Of a stretch of DNA of 64,000 nt, positions 35,145-48,603 are shown piece by piece. Under the pieces are notes generated by a model, which worked only from the letters and a program-made list of their open reading frames with translations, did not search any database and had not been told where the DNA came from. Source of the stretch: Phenylobacterium sp. SCN 70-31 (GTDB taxonomy: Bacteria > Pseudomonadota > Alphaproteobacteria > Caulobacterales > Caulobacteraceae); the NCBI RefSeq assembly GCF_001724605.1, contig NZ_MEEX01000006.1:1-64000 (forward strand), read 5' to 3'. Made by a program: the position numbers and the translations under genes. The first letter of the stretch is position 1. Each line of letters begins with the position of its first letter.

Positions 35145-35753
35145 CTATTTTGCCGCTTCGAGCTGTCGGACGGGCGCCTTCAGGACCACCGGGCGGGACT
35201 TGCGGCCCTCGGCGTCGACCGCTTCGTGCGCCACGTCCTTCTCGGTGAATCCCGTGTGGGTCCAAGAAGCGAATTCCAGCATCACCCCATCGGGATCCCA
35301 GAAGTAGACCGAGCGGACGAACACGTCGTCGGTGACCTCGGGGCTCACCTGGTTGGGCGAGTTGTCGTGGTTCAGCACAGGGCCGGTCTCGATGCCCTTG
35401 GCCTTCAGCTTCTCGACGTACGCGTCGAACTTGTCGGCCGGGACGTTGAAGGCGATGTGGTTCATCGAGCCGTGGGCCGAGCGGATGTCGCCGCCACCGG
35501 GAAGCTGCGCCGGCGCCGCGACGCCTGGGGCGGCCGCAGGCGAATCCGGGAACCAGAAGAAGGCCAGCGAGTCGCCGTTGCCGATATCGAAGAAGAAGTG
35601 CTGGCCCATGCCGTTCGGCAGGTCGATGGTCTTCACCAGCGGCATGCCGAGCACGTCGCGGTAGAACTCCACCGTCTTCGCCATGTCCTTGCAGACCAGG
35701 GCGAGGTGGTTCACGCCACGGATGTCGAACTCACGATTGGCCGGCTGGGCCAT
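35145..35753 (-). CDS. VOC family (glyoxalase/extradiol dioxygenase fold) protein
   Basis: A 202-aa vicinal-oxygen-chelate metalloprotein. The two beta-alpha-beta-beta-beta modules are GVNHLALVCKDMAKTVEFYR and HGSMNHIAFNVPADKFDAYV. Candidate metal ligands are the His of NHLALV, the His of NHIAF and the Glu of GVMLEFASW. A His in QHFFFD could add another. The family covers ring-cleaving dioxygenases, glyoxalase I and resistance proteins, so activity is open. ATG at 35753 has GGAGGAC upstream. It is monocistronic and has a palindrome 70-86 bases upstream. Confidence 0.85.
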   Translation of the reverse strand: MAQPANREFDIRGVNHLALVCKDMAKTVEFYRDVLGMPLVKTIDLPNGMGQHFFFDIGNGDSLAFFWFPDSPAAAPGVAAPAQLPGGGDIRSAHGSMNHIAFNVPADKFDAYVEKLKAKGIETGPVLNHDNSPNQVSPEVTDDVFVRSVYFWDPDGVMLEFASWTHTGFTEKDVAHEAVDAEGRKSRPVVLKAPVRQLEAAK

Positions 35754-35822
35754 GTCGTCCTCCCGGGTTCGAGCCGACGCTCGATCATTGTGATGCGAAA
35801 TTAAACGCCCGTTGTCGGCGTT

Positions 35823-35839
35823 CGTCAATTTGATTGACG
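35823..35839. promoter_or_regulatory. Perfect palindrome CGTCAAT-TTG-ATTGACG
   Basis: A perfect 7+7 inverted repeat with a 3-base centre lies 70-86 bases upstream of the VOC gene ATG and downstream of the MetE-like gene. It is a likely operator for a dimeric regulator (size suits TetR, MarR or LysR half-sites). No second copy was noticed. Confidence 0.5.
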
Positions 35840-35895
35840 GTCTGCATCGCGCGTCCCGGGAAGGCGGCATTACCTCTACGGGCGAGGGCGCGCGG

Positions 35896-36948
35896 CTATC
35901 CCCCGATCTCCCGCCGGACGATGGCGGCGCCGTCGGCCATCGCCTTGAGCTTGCCGAATGCGACCTCGCGGCTCTGATACTTCATCCCGCAGTCGGGGGC
36001 GACGATCAGCCGTTCGGCGTCGATGTGGGGCAGCGCCTCGCGGATTCGCGCGGCCACCGTCTCGGCCGTTTCGACCTCGGGATCGTTGAGGTCGATCACG
36101 CCGTACATGATGTGCTTGGTGGGCAGTTCGCGCAGGATCGAGGGGTCCAGCCGCGGCTGGGCGGCCTCGATCGAGATGATGTCGACGTCGGAGGCCTCGA
36201 GTTCCTCCAGGAAGGCGTAGCCGCCGGGCTTGGAGGCGCCGCGGTGGACGTGGGCGTAGCCGAAGCAGATGTGCAGGGCCGTGAGGCCGGACAGGCCCTT
36301 CACGGCGCGGTTGATGGCCTCGATCGCGAAGCTGCGCGCCTCGTCGGCCTTGGCCTGAAGGTAGGGTTCGTCGAGCTGCACGATGTCCACGCCCGCGGCG
36401 AAGAGGTCGCGCGCCTCGGCGTTGACCGCGTCGGCGTAGTCCAGCGCCAGCGCGCGGGCGTCGGGATAGTGGTCGTTCTGGGCCTGCTGGGTCATGGTGA
36501 AGGGACCCGGGATGGTGATCTTCACCGGCCCGCCGGCCCGCTGCTTCAGGAAGCCGGCGTCCTGCGCCTCGATGGGGCCGGCGCGGCGGATTTTCCCGGC
36601 GACGCGCGGCACCGGGTTCATGGCGCCGGTGCGGTCCATGGCCATGCCGGGCGGATCGGTCTCGATGCCCGCCAGCGCCGTCGCCAGCCGGTTGGAATAG
36701 CTCTCGCGCCGCATCTCGCCATCGCCGACGATGTCGATGCCCGCCAGCTTCTGGTCGCTGATCGCCACCAGCGTCGCCGCCTCCTGGGCGTCGGCCAGCT
36801 GCTGCGGGTCCTTGATGCGCCATAGCTCCTGGGCGCGGACGCGGGGCGGCAGGCGGGACTTCAGGCCTTCCCGGTCGATCAGCCAGTCGGGCTGCGGATA
36901 GCTCCCGACGATGGTCGTCGGCAGCAGCGGAAGGCCTGGAAGGAGCAT
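35896..36948 (-). CDS. MetE-like cobalamin-independent methionine synthase family protein
   Basis: A 350-aa protein corresponding to the catalytic C-terminal barrel of MetE (UROD/MetE-like). The zinc ligands are present: His226 and Cys228 in LHICFGYAHVH, Glu261 in ISIEAAQPR and Cys320 in VAPDCGMKY. The N-terminal half of full MetE is missing, as in archaeal and 'methionine synthase II' types that use methyl donors other than triglutamyl folate. Its place among catabolic genes suggests a methyl transfer other than methionine synthesis, but that is inference. ATG at 36948, with the shared TTAG-N4-CTAA motif just upstream. Confidence 0.85.
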   Translation of the reverse strand: MLLPGLPLLPTTIVGSYPQPDWLIDREGLKSRLPPRVRAQELWRIKDPQQLADAQEAATLVAISDQKLAGIDIVGDGEMRRESYSNRLATALAGIETDPPGMAMDRTGAMNPVPRVAGKIRRAGPIEAQDAGFLKQRAGGPVKITIPGPFTMTQQAQNDHYPDARALALDYADAVNAEARDLFAAGVDIVQLDEPYLQAKADEARSFAIEAINRAVKGLSGLTALHICFGYAHVHRGASKPGGYAFLEELEASDVDIISIEAAQPRLDPSILRELPTKHIMYGVIDLNDPEVETAETVAARIREALPHIDAERLIVAPDCGMKYQSREVAFGKLKAMADGAAIVRREIGG

Positions 36949-36964
36949 GGGGCGACCCGAACAG

Positions 36965-36979
36965 TTAGTATTCTAAATG
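36965..36979. promoter_or_regulatory. Operator-like motif TTAG-N4-CTAA, copy 3 (weak)
   Basis: TTAGTATTCTAAATG sits 17-31 bases upstream of the MetE-like ATG. It keeps the TTAG/CTAA arms and TG end of the copies at 29551 and 35069. Its close position to the start suits repression. The match is weaker than between the other two. Confidence 0.35.
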
Positions 36980-37144
36980 TATTCGGTAGGAGCGGCGCCG
37001 GAACGTGTCAACGGCTCCGCAGACCGGCGGTGTTCGCCGGAGGGAGGCGTCCTGGCCGTCTGGGGACCCAGGCGCCGTCGCGGCGTCCGAAGCGCGGCGC
37101 GAACATCGGCGAGCCCTCGGTCGGCCTGGAGGCGTGAGCCGGCC

Positions 37145-37858
37145 TCAGGCGTCCGGGCCGAAGCGGGCGATCAGGTTGAAGACTTCTCCGGGGAAGATCT
37201 GCGTCACCCGGGTGACGTGTTCTCCGGTCCGCCAGGTCTTCCGGTCGACCACCAGACAGGCCGTCCCGGGGTCGAGCGCGAGGCGGCGCGAAATCTCCGG
37301 GTCGGCGTTCACCGCGCCGATGCGGCTCTCGGCCTCCGTCCAGGCGATGTTCTCGAGCAGCCAGGCGCCGGGCGGACGCTCGGTGAAGGTGGCGTTCGCC
37401 ATGTCCGGCGCCGCCTTCAGGCTGACCAGGCGGCGTTCGAGCGCGAACGGGCGGCCCGCGGCGTCGTGCACGCCTTCGAGGTCGAGCAGCCGGCCGCCGG
37501 CCGCGAGCGCCTGCTCGTCGGCGTCGCCGCGGCGCGGGCCCCGGATCCGGCGCGAAAGAAGGCGGAAGGTGTAGGCCTCGCCGCGCGCGAGCACGGCGGA
37601 CTGTATGTCCGGGATGTTGAGCACCGGCGCATGCATCTTCGGCGGGGCGACGAACGACCCCGCGCGCTTCCGCCGGACGATCAGGCCGGCGTCGGCGAGG
37701 GAGGACATCGCCTTGCTGACGGTCATCCGCGCACAGCCGTACTCGGCCATCAGTTCGGTCTCGAACGGAACCCGGTAGCCCGGCGGCCACTCGCCCGAGC
37801 GGATGCGGGATTCGATGTCCCCGCGAATTCGCTGATGCAGCGGCCGCGACGCGGTCAA
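37145..37858 (-). CDS. hutC: Histidine utilisation repressor HutC (GntR/UTRA)
   Basis: A 237-aa GntR-family repressor of the HutC subfamily that releases DNA when urocanate is bound. The winged HTH is PFETELMAEYGCARMTVSKA followed by GLIVRRKRAGSFVAPP. The UTRA effector domain covers about residues 90-232 (FALERRLVSLKAAPDMANA, IFPGEVFNLIARF). The start is TTG at 37858, overlapping the hutF stop as TTGA with AGGAGG 8 bases upstream; longer in-frame starts would lie in hutF and lack family similarity. Coupled to hutF, it is autoregulated in related systems. Confidence 0.9.
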   Translation of the reverse strand: MTASRPLHQRIRGDIESRIRSGEWPPGYRVPFETELMAEYGCARMTVSKAMSSLADAGLIVRRKRAGSFVAPPKMHAPVLNIPDIQSAVLARGEAYTFRLLSRRIRGPRRGDADEQALAAGGRLLDLEGVHDAAGRPFALERRLVSLKAAPDMANATFTERPPGAWLLENIAWTEAESRIGAVNADPEISRRLALDPGTACLVVDRKTWRTGEHVTRVTQIFPGEVFNLIARFGPDA

Positions 37859-39216
37859 TCCAGTAGCCTCCTCAGCGCGAGCCGGTAGCGTTCGACGAAC
37901 TCGGCGCGCCGCACGTGCCGACCCTCGCGCACCACCTGACGGCCTCGCCGCCATACGCCGTCGACGGCTTCGCGGCCGGCCGCGAAAACCCAGCTGTCGA
38001 GCAGGGCGTCATCATGGCGATTGAAGAGGCTCGGATGATTCTCGTCGAGAGTCAGGAAGTCGGCCGGAGCCCCGGGAACGAGCCCGGAGTCGGCGGCGAG
38101 CGCCTGGGCGCCGCCCGCCAGCGCCTTCTGGAACAGGCTGACGCCGGTCGAGGCGCCCGGCGCGTCGGCGAGCACGTTGCGTCCCTTGATCGACAGGCGT
38201 TGGGCGTACTCCAGGCTACGGAGCTCCATCGCGGCGTCGATGTGGATGTTGGAATCGGTTCCCAGGCCGAAGCGCCCGCCGGCGTTCAGGTAGGCCTCGC
38301 TCGGGAACACGCCGTCCCCCAGATTGGCCTCGGTCACGGGGCACAGCCCCGCCACGGCGCCGCTCCCGGCGAGCGCGTTCGTCTCGGCGGCCGTCATCTG
38401 GGTCGCATGCACCAGGCACCAACGGGCGTCGACCGGCGCGTTCGCGATCAGCCACTCCACCGGCCGCGCGCCCAGGGCGGCGACACAGTCGGAGACCTCC
38501 TTGTCCTGCTCGGCGGCGTGGATATGGACAGGCGCGTCGCCGGCGGCGTCGAGGAGAACGGCGAGTTCCTCGGGCGTCACCGCGCGCAGGCTGTGGGGGG
38601 CGATCCCGACGCGGGCGTCGGGCAGGCGCCTCGCGGCGTCGCGGCCGGCGTCCAGCAGGCGCGAGAAGCTGTCCAGCGTATGGATGAACCGGCGCTGGCC
38701 GGGCTTGGGCGGCGCGCCGGCGAAATCCGAATGGGCGTAGAAGACCGGCAGCAGGGTCAGGCCGATCCCCGTGTCGGACGCGGCGGCCACGATGCGGTCG
38801 GTCAGCTCGGCGGGGTTGTCGTAGGGCGCGCCGTCGGGCGCCTGGTGCAGATAGTGGAACTCGCCCACGCGGGTGAAACCGGCCTCCAGCATCTCGGCGA
38901 ACGCCAGGTCCGCGATGGCCTCGACCATGTCCGGATCCAGCCGGTCCAGGAACCGGTACATCACCTCGCGCCAGGTCCAGAAGGTGTCGCCGGCCGGGCC
39001 ACGCACCTCGGCCAGCCCCGCCATGCCGCGCTGGAACGCATGGCTGTGGAGATTGCAGAGGCCGGGGAGGGCGACGCCATGGCGGAGGTCGCCGGACCGC
39101 ACCGCGACGCCGGCCTCGACGGTCGCGACGATCCCGTCGTCCACCCTCATCCGGACATCGCGCGCCCACCCGGTGGGAAGCAGGGCCCGGTCGAAGAAGA
39201 AATGCGCTTTGGTCAC
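37855..39216 (-). CDS. hutF: Formimidoylglutamate deiminase HutF
   Basis: A 453-aa amidohydrolase converting N-formimidoyl-L-glutamate to N-formyl-L-glutamate and ammonia, the fourth step of the five-step histidine pathway. The metal site begins with LCNLHSHAFQRGMAGL; later ligands are in PVHIHAAEQDKEVSDC, WCLVHATQM and FGLGTDSNIHIDAAME. The start is GTG at 39216, which gives the normal N-terminus (TKAHFFFDRALLPTGW). It shares a divergent promoter region with hutI, and hutC overlaps its stop. Confidence 0.92.
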   Translation of the reverse strand: MTKAHFFFDRALLPTGWARDVRMRVDDGIVATVEAGVAVRSGDLRHGVALPGLCNLHSHAFQRGMAGLAEVRGPAGDTFWTWREVMYRFLDRLDPDMVEAIADLAFAEMLEAGFTRVGEFHYLHQAPDGAPYDNPAELTDRIVAAASDTGIGLTLLPVFYAHSDFAGAPPKPGQRRFIHTLDSFSRLLDAGRDAARRLPDARVGIAPHSLRAVTPEELAVLLDAAGDAPVHIHAAEQDKEVSDCVAALGARPVEWLIANAPVDARWCLVHATQMTAAETNALAGSGAVAGLCPVTEANLGDGVFPSEAYLNAGGRFGLGTDSNIHIDAAMELRSLEYAQRLSIKGRNVLADAPGASTGVSLFQKALAGGAQALAADSGLVPGAPADFLTLDENHPSLFNRHDDALLDSWVFAAGREAVDGVWRRGRQVVREGRHVRRAEFVERYRLALRRLLD

Positions 39217-39238
39217 TGGACAATCCCCGGCGGATGAA

Positions 39239-39256
39239 AATATGTCTATACTTATT
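39239..39256. promoter_or_regulatory. Probable HutC operator in the hutF-hutI gap
   Basis: AATATGTCTATACTTATT is an approximately symmetrical AT-rich element between the divergent hutF and hutI starts. Its core GTCTATAC (39244-39251) fits the HutC-subfamily consensus GTNTANAC exactly. Position between the two hut transcripts suits control of both. Confidence 0.7.
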
Positions 39257-39300
39257 GGCGCGCGCTGCAAGAGGCGTGCAGGTCTGGCGGGGATGATCGG

Positions 39301-40506
39301 TTGCGCTGCGACAGGGTCTGGACGAACGCGCGACTGGCCACGCTCGCCCCGGGGCGGCCGGGCCTCGGCGTGGTCGATGGCGGTCTGGTCGCGGCGTCCG
39401 GGGGTCGGATCCTCTATGCGGGCGCGGCCGATGGCGCGCCGGGGTTCGAGGCGGCCGAGGTCGTCGATTGCGGCGCGCGGTGGATCACGCCCGGCCTGAT
39501 CGACCCTCATACCCATCTGGTGTTCGCCGGCGACCGCGCCCACGAGTTCGAGCTTCGTCTGAACGGGGCGAGCTACGAGGAGATCGCCCGGGCCGGGGGC
39601 GGGATCGTCTCGACCATGGCGGCCACCCGCGTCGCCGACGAGGCGGCGCTCCTCGCCGCGACGCTGCCCCGCCTTGACGCCCTGCTGGCCGAAGGCGTCG
39701 CCACCGTCGAGGTGAAGTCCGGCTACGGGCTCTCGCTCGAACATGAGCTGAAGTGCCTTCGCGTGGCGCGGCGTCTCGGCGAGGCCCGTGGGGTGGACGT
39801 GCGCGTCACGTTCCTCGGCGCCCATGCGGCGCCGCCCGAATTCAGGGACGATCCCGACGCCTACGTCGACCTCGTGTGCGACGAGATGATCCCGGCCGTG
39901 GCGGCCGCCGGCCTTGCCGACGCGGTGGACGCGTTCTGCGAGACCATCGGGTTTTCGCCCGATCAGGTCCGACGGGTGTTCGCCGCCGCGCGGGCGCACG
40001 GCTTGCCGCTGAAGCTGCACGCCGAGCAGTTGTCGGATCTCCAGGGGGCGGCTCTGGCGGCCGAGTTCGGCGCGTTGTCGGCCGATCATCTCGAGCATCT
40101 CACCGAGGCGGGCGTGGCCGCGATGGCGCGCGCGGGCACGGTGGCCACCCTGCTCCCCGGCGCCTTCTACTTCACGCGCGAGACGCGGCGTCCGCCGATC
40201 GAGGCGCTGCGCGCGGCCGGCGTGCCGATGGCGCTGGCCACAGACTGCAATCCGGGCACCTCGCCGCTCACCTCGCCGCTGATGGCCATGAACATGGCCG
40301 CCACCCTCTTCCGGATGACGGTCGAGGAATGCCTGGCCGGGTTCACGCGCGAAGCGGCGCGCGCCCTGGGCCTGCTCCACGACACCGGCTCGCTGGAGGC
40401 CGGCAAGCAGTGCGATCTGGCCATCTGGGATGTCGAGCGACCGGCGGAGCTCGTCTATCGCATGGGCTTCAACCCGCTCCATGCGCGCGTCTGGAGGGGG
40501 CAATGA
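39301..40506 (+). CDS. hutI: Imidazolonepropionase HutI
   Basis: A 401-aa amidohydrolase that opens 4-imidazolone-5-propanoate to N-formimidoylglutamate, the third step. The metal motif is [19 protein letters not shown]; further active-site parts are [38 protein letters not shown] and [12 protein letters not shown]. The start is TTG at 39301 with GGGG 9-12 bases upstream; the family N-terminus (WTNARLATL) begins directly after it, and no ATG is available in frame. Its TGA overlaps the hutH ATG. Confidence 0.93.
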   Translation: MRCDRVWTNARLATLAPGRPGLGVVDGGLVAASGGRILYAGAADGAPGFEAAEVVDCGARWITPGLIDPHTHLVFAGDRAHEFELRLNGASYEEIARAGGGIVSTMAATRVADEAALLAATLPRLDALLAEGVATVEVKSGYGLSLEHELKCLRVARRLGEARGVDVRVTFLGAHAAPPEFRDDPDAYVDLVCDEMIPAVAAAGLADAVDAFCETIGFSPDQVRRVFAAARAHGLPLKLHAEQLSDLQGAALAAEFGALSADHLEHLTEAGVAAMARAGTVATLLPGAFYFTRETRRPPIEALRAAGVPMALATDCNPGTSPLTSPLMAMNMAATLFRMTVEECLAGFTREAARALGLLHDTGSLEAGKQCDLAIWDVERPAELVYRMGFNPLHARVWRGQ

Positions 40507-42035
40507 CGGTGACGGTCCTGCGTCCGGGCGAGACGGCGCTTTCTGCGTGGAGGGCGATCTACCGCGGCGGCGCGGCGGCGCTCGATCCGGCGTCCCGCGC
40601 GCCGATCCTGGCGGGCGCCGAGGCGGTGCGGCGCATCCTGGCGAAGGGCCAGCCGATCTACGGCATCAACACCGGCTTCGGTAAGCTCGCGAGCGTCCGG
40701 ATCGACGCTGCCGACCTCGAAACCCTGCAGCGGAACATCGTCGTCTCGCATGCGGCCGGCGTGGGCGATCCGTCGCCCGAGCCCGTCGTCCGGCTGATGA
40801 TGGCGCTCAAGCTCGCGAGCCTGGCGCAGGGCGCCTCTGGCGTGAGGCTCGAGACGACGGCGATGCTGGAGGCCATGCTGACCCGTGGACTCACGCCGGT
40901 CGTGCCGTCCCAAGGCTCGGTCGGCGCCTCAGGCGATCTCGCACCGCTGTCCCACATGGCCGCCACCATGATCGGCGTGGGGGATATCCGCCTCGAAGGT
41001 GTCCGCATGCCGGCCGCCGAAGCGCTTTCCGCGGCCGGCCTGGCGCCGCTCACCCTTGGCCCCAAGGAAGGGTTGGCGCTGCTGAACGGGACGCAGTTCT
41101 CCACGGCGAACGCCCTCGCGGCGCTCTTCGAGACCGAGACCCTGTTCCAGACGGCGCTGGTCACCGGCGCGCTGTCCATGGAAGCGGCGAAGGGGTCCGA
41201 TACCCCCTTCGATCCCCGCATCCACGCCTTGCGTCGGCATGCGGGCCAGATCGAGACGGCGGAAGCGCTGCGCCGCCTGATGGCCGGATCCGCGATCCGC
41301 GCCTCGCACCTGGTGGACGACGAGCGGGTGCAGGATCCCTACTGCCTGCGCTGCCAGCCGCAGGTGATGGGGGCCGTCCTGGATCTGTTGCGCCAGGCCG
41401 CGGCGACCCTGGCGACCGAGGCCAACGGCGTCACCGACAATCCGCTCATCTTCGCCGAGGGCGACGAGGCGCTCTCGGGTGGGAACTTCCACGCCGAGCC
41501 GGTAGCGTTCGCGGCCGACATGATCGCGCTGGCGATCTGCGAGATCGGATCGCTGGCCGAGCGACGCGTGGCCATGCTGGTCGATCCGGCGCTGTCCGGA
41601 CTGCCGGCCTTCCTGACGCCGAAGCCGGGGCTGAACTCGGGTTTCATGATCCCGCAGGTCACCGCCGCCGCCCTGGTCTCGGAGAACAAGCAGCGCGCCT
41701 ATCCGGCCAGCGTGGATTCCATCCCCACGTCCGCCAACCAGGAGGACCACGTCTCCATGGCCGCCCACGGCGCCCGACGGCTGCTGGAGATGGCGCGGAA
41801 CGCCGGCGCCGTCCTGGGCATAGAACTGCTGGCCGCGACTCAGGGGTGCGACTTTCACGCGCCCCTGGAGTCCAGCGCGCCCCTCGAGGCGGTGCGCAGA
41901 TTGTTGCGGAGCCGGATTCCGCATCTGGACGACGACCGTCACTTCCATCCCGACATGGAGGCGTCGAACACCCTGGTGATGTCCGGGGAGGTGGTGCGCG
42001 CCGCGGGCGCGGTGGCCCTGCCGGGGGTGGCATGA
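40503..42035 (+). CDS. hutH: Histidine ammonia-lyase HutH
   Basis: A 510-aa lyase that deaminates L-histidine to urocanate. The Ala-Ser-Gly (142-144) that cyclises into the MIO prosthetic group sits in [14 protein letters not shown], with Tyr53 and GINTGFGKL at the active site, and [12 protein letters not shown] further on. Length equals the standard family. ATG at 40503 overlaps the hutI stop as ATGA, and its own stop overlaps hutG the same way, so hutI-hutH-hutG are translationally coupled. Confidence 0.95.
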   Translation: MTVTVLRPGETALSAWRAIYRGGAAALDPASRAPILAGAEAVRRILAKGQPIYGINTGFGKLASVRIDAADLETLQRNIVVSHAAGVGDPSPEPVVRLMMALKLASLAQGASGVRLETTAMLEAMLTRGLTPVVPSQGSVGASGDLAPLSHMAATMIGVGDIRLEGVRMPAAEALSAAGLAPLTLGPKEGLALLNGTQFSTANALAALFETETLFQTALVTGALSMEAAKGSDTPFDPRIHALRRHAGQIETAEALRRLMAGSAIRASHLVDDERVQDPYCLRCQPQVMGAVLDLLRQAAATLATEANGVTDNPLIFAEGDEALSGGNFHAEPVAFAADMIALAICEIGSLAERRVAMLVDPALSGLPAFLTPKPGLNSGFMIPQVTAAALVSENKQRAYPASVDSIPTSANQEDHVSMAAHGARRLLEMARNAGAVLGIELLAATQGCDFHAPLESSAPLEAVRRLLRSRIPHLDDDRHFHPDMEASNTLVMSGEVVRAAGAVALPGVA

Positions 42036-42847
42036 CCGACTGGCTCGAGGTGCGTCGCGGCGAGGCGCCGCTGATCGTCAGCTTTCCGCATACCGGCATC
42101 GAAATCCCGCCCGAGCTGGAGCCCCGGCTGGTTTCGCCGTGGCTCGCGAGGAAGGACGCCGACTGGTGGATCGACCGGCTCTACGACTTCGCCGCGGACC
42201 TCGGGGCGACGACGGTCCGCACGCGGATGTCGCGCACCGTGATCGACGTGAACCGCGATCCCAGCGGCGCCAGCCTCTATCCGGGACAGGCGACCACCGA
42301 GCTCTGCCCGACCACCACTTTCGACGGTGAGCCCCTGTACCGTCCCGGGGGCGAGCCGGATCGGGCGGAGATCGAGGCGCGCCGCGCCACGTGGTTCGAT
42401 CCCTATCACGATGCGCTCTCCGCCGAGGTCGAGCGGTCGAGGGCGATCCACGGCAAGGTGGTGCTGTACGAGGCCCACTCGATCCGGTCGGTGATCCCGA
42501 GGCTTTTCGAGGGCGACCTGCCGAACTTCAACATCGGCGACAATTCCGGTGCGAGCTGCGATCCCGCCCTGACCGCCGCCGTGGCGGCGACGTGCGGCGC
42601 GACGGCGTTCAGCCATGTCGTCGACGGTCGTTTCAAGGGGGGCTGGACGACCCGCCGCTACGGTCAGCCGGAGCTGGGCGTGCACGCGATCCAGATGGAG
42701 CTGGCCTGTCGCGGCTACATGGACGACCCGCCTGGGGCGCTGACCCCGGAAAACTGGCCCGCACCCTTCTCGGAAACCCGGGCCGCGCCCATGCGCGCGG
42801 CGCTGGTGAATGTTCTGAAGGCTTGTCTCGCCTTCGCCCAGTCTTGA
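42032..42847 (+). CDS. hutG: N-formylglutamate deformylase HutG
   Basis: A 271-aa zinc amidohydrolase releasing formate and glutamate, the last step of the HutF/HutG route. Recognisable parts are [52 protein letters not shown] and GFKGG-like [13 protein letters not shown]. The ATG overlaps the hutH stop (ATGA). With HutF present and no HutG-arginase type enzyme, formamide is not a product; ammonia and formate are. Confidence 0.92.
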   Translation: MTDWLEVRRGEAPLIVSFPHTGIEIPPELEPRLVSPWLARKDADWWIDRLYDFAADLGATTVRTRMSRTVIDVNRDPSGASLYPGQATTELCPTTTFDGEPLYRPGGEPDRAEIEARRATWFDPYHDALSAEVERSRAIHGKVVLYEAHSIRSVIPRLFEGDLPNFNIGDNSGASCDPALTAAVAATCGATAFSHVVDGRFKGGWTTRRYGQPELGVHAIQMELACRGYMDDPPGALTPENWPAPFSETRAAPMRAALVNVLKACLAFAQS

Positions 42848-42854
42848 GGCCTGA

Positions 42855-44522
<1,668 letters not shown>

Positions 44523-44531
44523 GGCCGGGCT

Positions 44532-44553
44532 CGCCCCGATGATTCGGGGGGCG
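44532..44553. terminator. Hairpin between hutU and convergent transporter
   Basis: CGCCCCGA (44532-44539) can pair with TCGGGG(GG)CG (44544-44553) across a 4-base loop in the 34-base gap between convergent genes. There is no good T-tract on either strand, so it is only a candidate bidirectional terminator. Confidence 0.35.
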
Positions 44554-44556
44554 GCG

Positions 44557-45924
44557 TCAGAGACCGACGACAACGGCGGCCACCATGGCGGCCGCGGACA
44601 GCAGCATCAACTTCACCATCAGCGGCCACACGAAGCGGACCCACGCGCCGTAGGTCACGCCGGTCAGGCCCAGGATCGCCATCAGGAACGGGTTGGTGGG
44701 GATGATGAGGTTGGTGAAGCCGTCCCCGAACTGGAAGGCCAGGACCGAAGCCTGGCGCGAAACACCCACGAGGTCGCCGATCGGGGCCATGATCGGCATG
44801 GTCGCGAAGGCCTGTCCGCTGCCGGACGGAATGAAGACGTTCAGGAACGCCTGGATCAGGAACATGCCCACCGCCGACGCCTCGGCGGGCAGAGCGGCGA
44901 GCGGCGTCGCGGTCATGAACACCAGGGTGTGCAGCACCTGGCCGTCCTCGAGGATGAGCCCGATCGCCCGCGCGACGCCGACGAGCAGAGCCGTGCCCGT
45001 CAGCCGGGCGGCGCCCGCCAGGAAAGCGTCGCAGGCTTCGTCGATCCGGATCCGCGCGATCAGGACCGCGCTGAAGCCCAGGCCCAGGAACAGCGCGCCG
45101 ACCTGGGGCAGGGACCATTTGGCCAGAACGATGCCCGCGATCAATGCGGCGACCGTCAGGCCGAGCGCGCCCAGGACGAGCCCGCGCGTGACGGTCATGG
45201 GCGGAAAGTCCGATGGCGTGCTCTTGTCGTCCGCCGGCGGCGGCGCGAGCGCGCGGGTCGGATCCAGGCGAACCCGACGCGCGTAGCTCCACACGTGGTG
45301 GAAGGCGATGAGGAACGCCAGGACCAGGACGACGATCCGGAACCACAGGCCCGAGCCGATCGGCACGCCGGCGATCTCCTGGGCCACCACGACGGTGAAG
45401 GGGTTGGTGGTCGAGGCGCCGTAGCCCACGCCATAGCCCACGAGCAGGATGGCGCTGGCGGCCATGGCGTCCAGCCGGACCGCCGCGCACAGGGCGACGA
45501 GCATCGCGGTGAAGGCGATGTACTCCGACGCCATGCCGAACGAGGCTGAAAGGAGGGTGAAGATCGCCATGCCGAAGAAGATCAGCAGCGTCTGGCGCCC
45601 CTGGAAGCGGATCATGGTCCGTCCGATCGCCGCCTCGATGGCGCCGGTCTTCTGCAGGACGCCGAACACCCCGCCCATGAGGATGACGAAGAAGATCACG
45701 CCCTGCGCCGAGGCGAATGCCTTGGGGATGATCGTGAAGAGGGTCCAGGGCGGCAGGTATGTGCGGTCGGGGAGCGGCGCGTAGGTGCCGGGAACGACGA
45801 CCTTCTGTCCGTTCGCGGCCTCGCTCATCTGATAGGCGCCGGACGGCAGCAGCCACGTTGCGACCAAGGCCAGCACCATGACGGCCAGCAGGAGAGCCAG
45901 CGTGTGGGGCATCCGCAGCTTCAC
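44557..45924 (-). CDS. YfcC/DcuC-type integral membrane transporter
   Basis: A 455-aa polytopic carrier of the YfcC family (related to DcuC and AbgT ion transporters), with about 11-12 hydrophobic segments. Family patterns are LLPSGAYQ after the first segment, FFVILMGGVFGVLQKTGAIE, SFGMASEYIAF, VGYGVGYGASTTNPFTVVVA and the C-terminal FIPSGSGQAFATMPIM. The substrate is unknown; peptides, amino acids or dicarboxylates have been proposed for the family. The start is GTG at 45924 with GAGGAGG 7 bases upstream. It is convergent to the hut operon and might import a hut substrate. Confidence 0.83.
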   Translation of the reverse strand: MKLRMPHTLALLLAVMVLALVATWLLPSGAYQMSEAANGQKVVVPGTYAPLPDRTYLPPWTLFTIIPKAFASAQGVIFFVILMGGVFGVLQKTGAIEAAIGRTMIRFQGRQTLLIFFGMAIFTLLSASFGMASEYIAFTAMLVALCAAVRLDAMAASAILLVGYGVGYGASTTNPFTVVVAQEIAGVPIGSGLWFRIVVLVLAFLIAFHHVWSYARRVRLDPTRALAPPPADDKSTPSDFPPMTVTRGLVLGALGLTVAALIAGIVLAKWSLPQVGALFLGLGFSAVLIARIRIDEACDAFLAGAARLTGTALLVGVARAIGLILEDGQVLHTLVFMTATPLAALPAEASAVGMFLIQAFLNVFIPSGSGQAFATMPIMAPIGDLVGVSRQASVLAFQFGDGFTNLIIPTNPFLMAILGLTGVTYGAWVRFVWPLMVKLMLLSAAAMVAAVVVGL

Positions 45925-46054
45925 GCCGCGACCTCCTCTATGGGCGCCTCGGGCGTGCCGGAGCACGCGCGGAGCAGGGCGTATAGCAATGGCGCGGCGG
46001 AAGAGGACGATGGCGCCCGATCCCGCCGCGCGGAGATGTCAAACCGTCGGACGT

Positions 46055-46080
46055 GCGCAGGCCGGGAGCCCGGCCTGCGC
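46055..46080 (-). terminator. Hairpin after the second TonB receptor
   Basis: A perfect 12-bp stem (arms 46055-46066 and 46069-46080, very tight loop) lies 11 bases beyond the receptor stop on the minus strand. The downstream T content is low (GGTTTGAC), so it may be a weak or Rho-assisted terminator. Confidence 0.5.
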
Positions 46081-46090
46081 GCCGGCGGGG

Positions 46091-48517
<2,427 letters not shown>

Positions 48518-48603
48518 TCAGATTCCCCGTTCTGTTGGACGCTGCCGTCCGATTTCTGATGACGCCCGTCTTGAAGGCTGCCGCCCATCGCGTCTGGACA
48601 ATG

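Noticed and set aside
45981-45988. GTATAGCA upstream of the YfcC-like transporter as a HutC-type site
   Set aside because: Two mismatches to GTNTANAC and no symmetry, and the neighbouring bases differ from the other sites.
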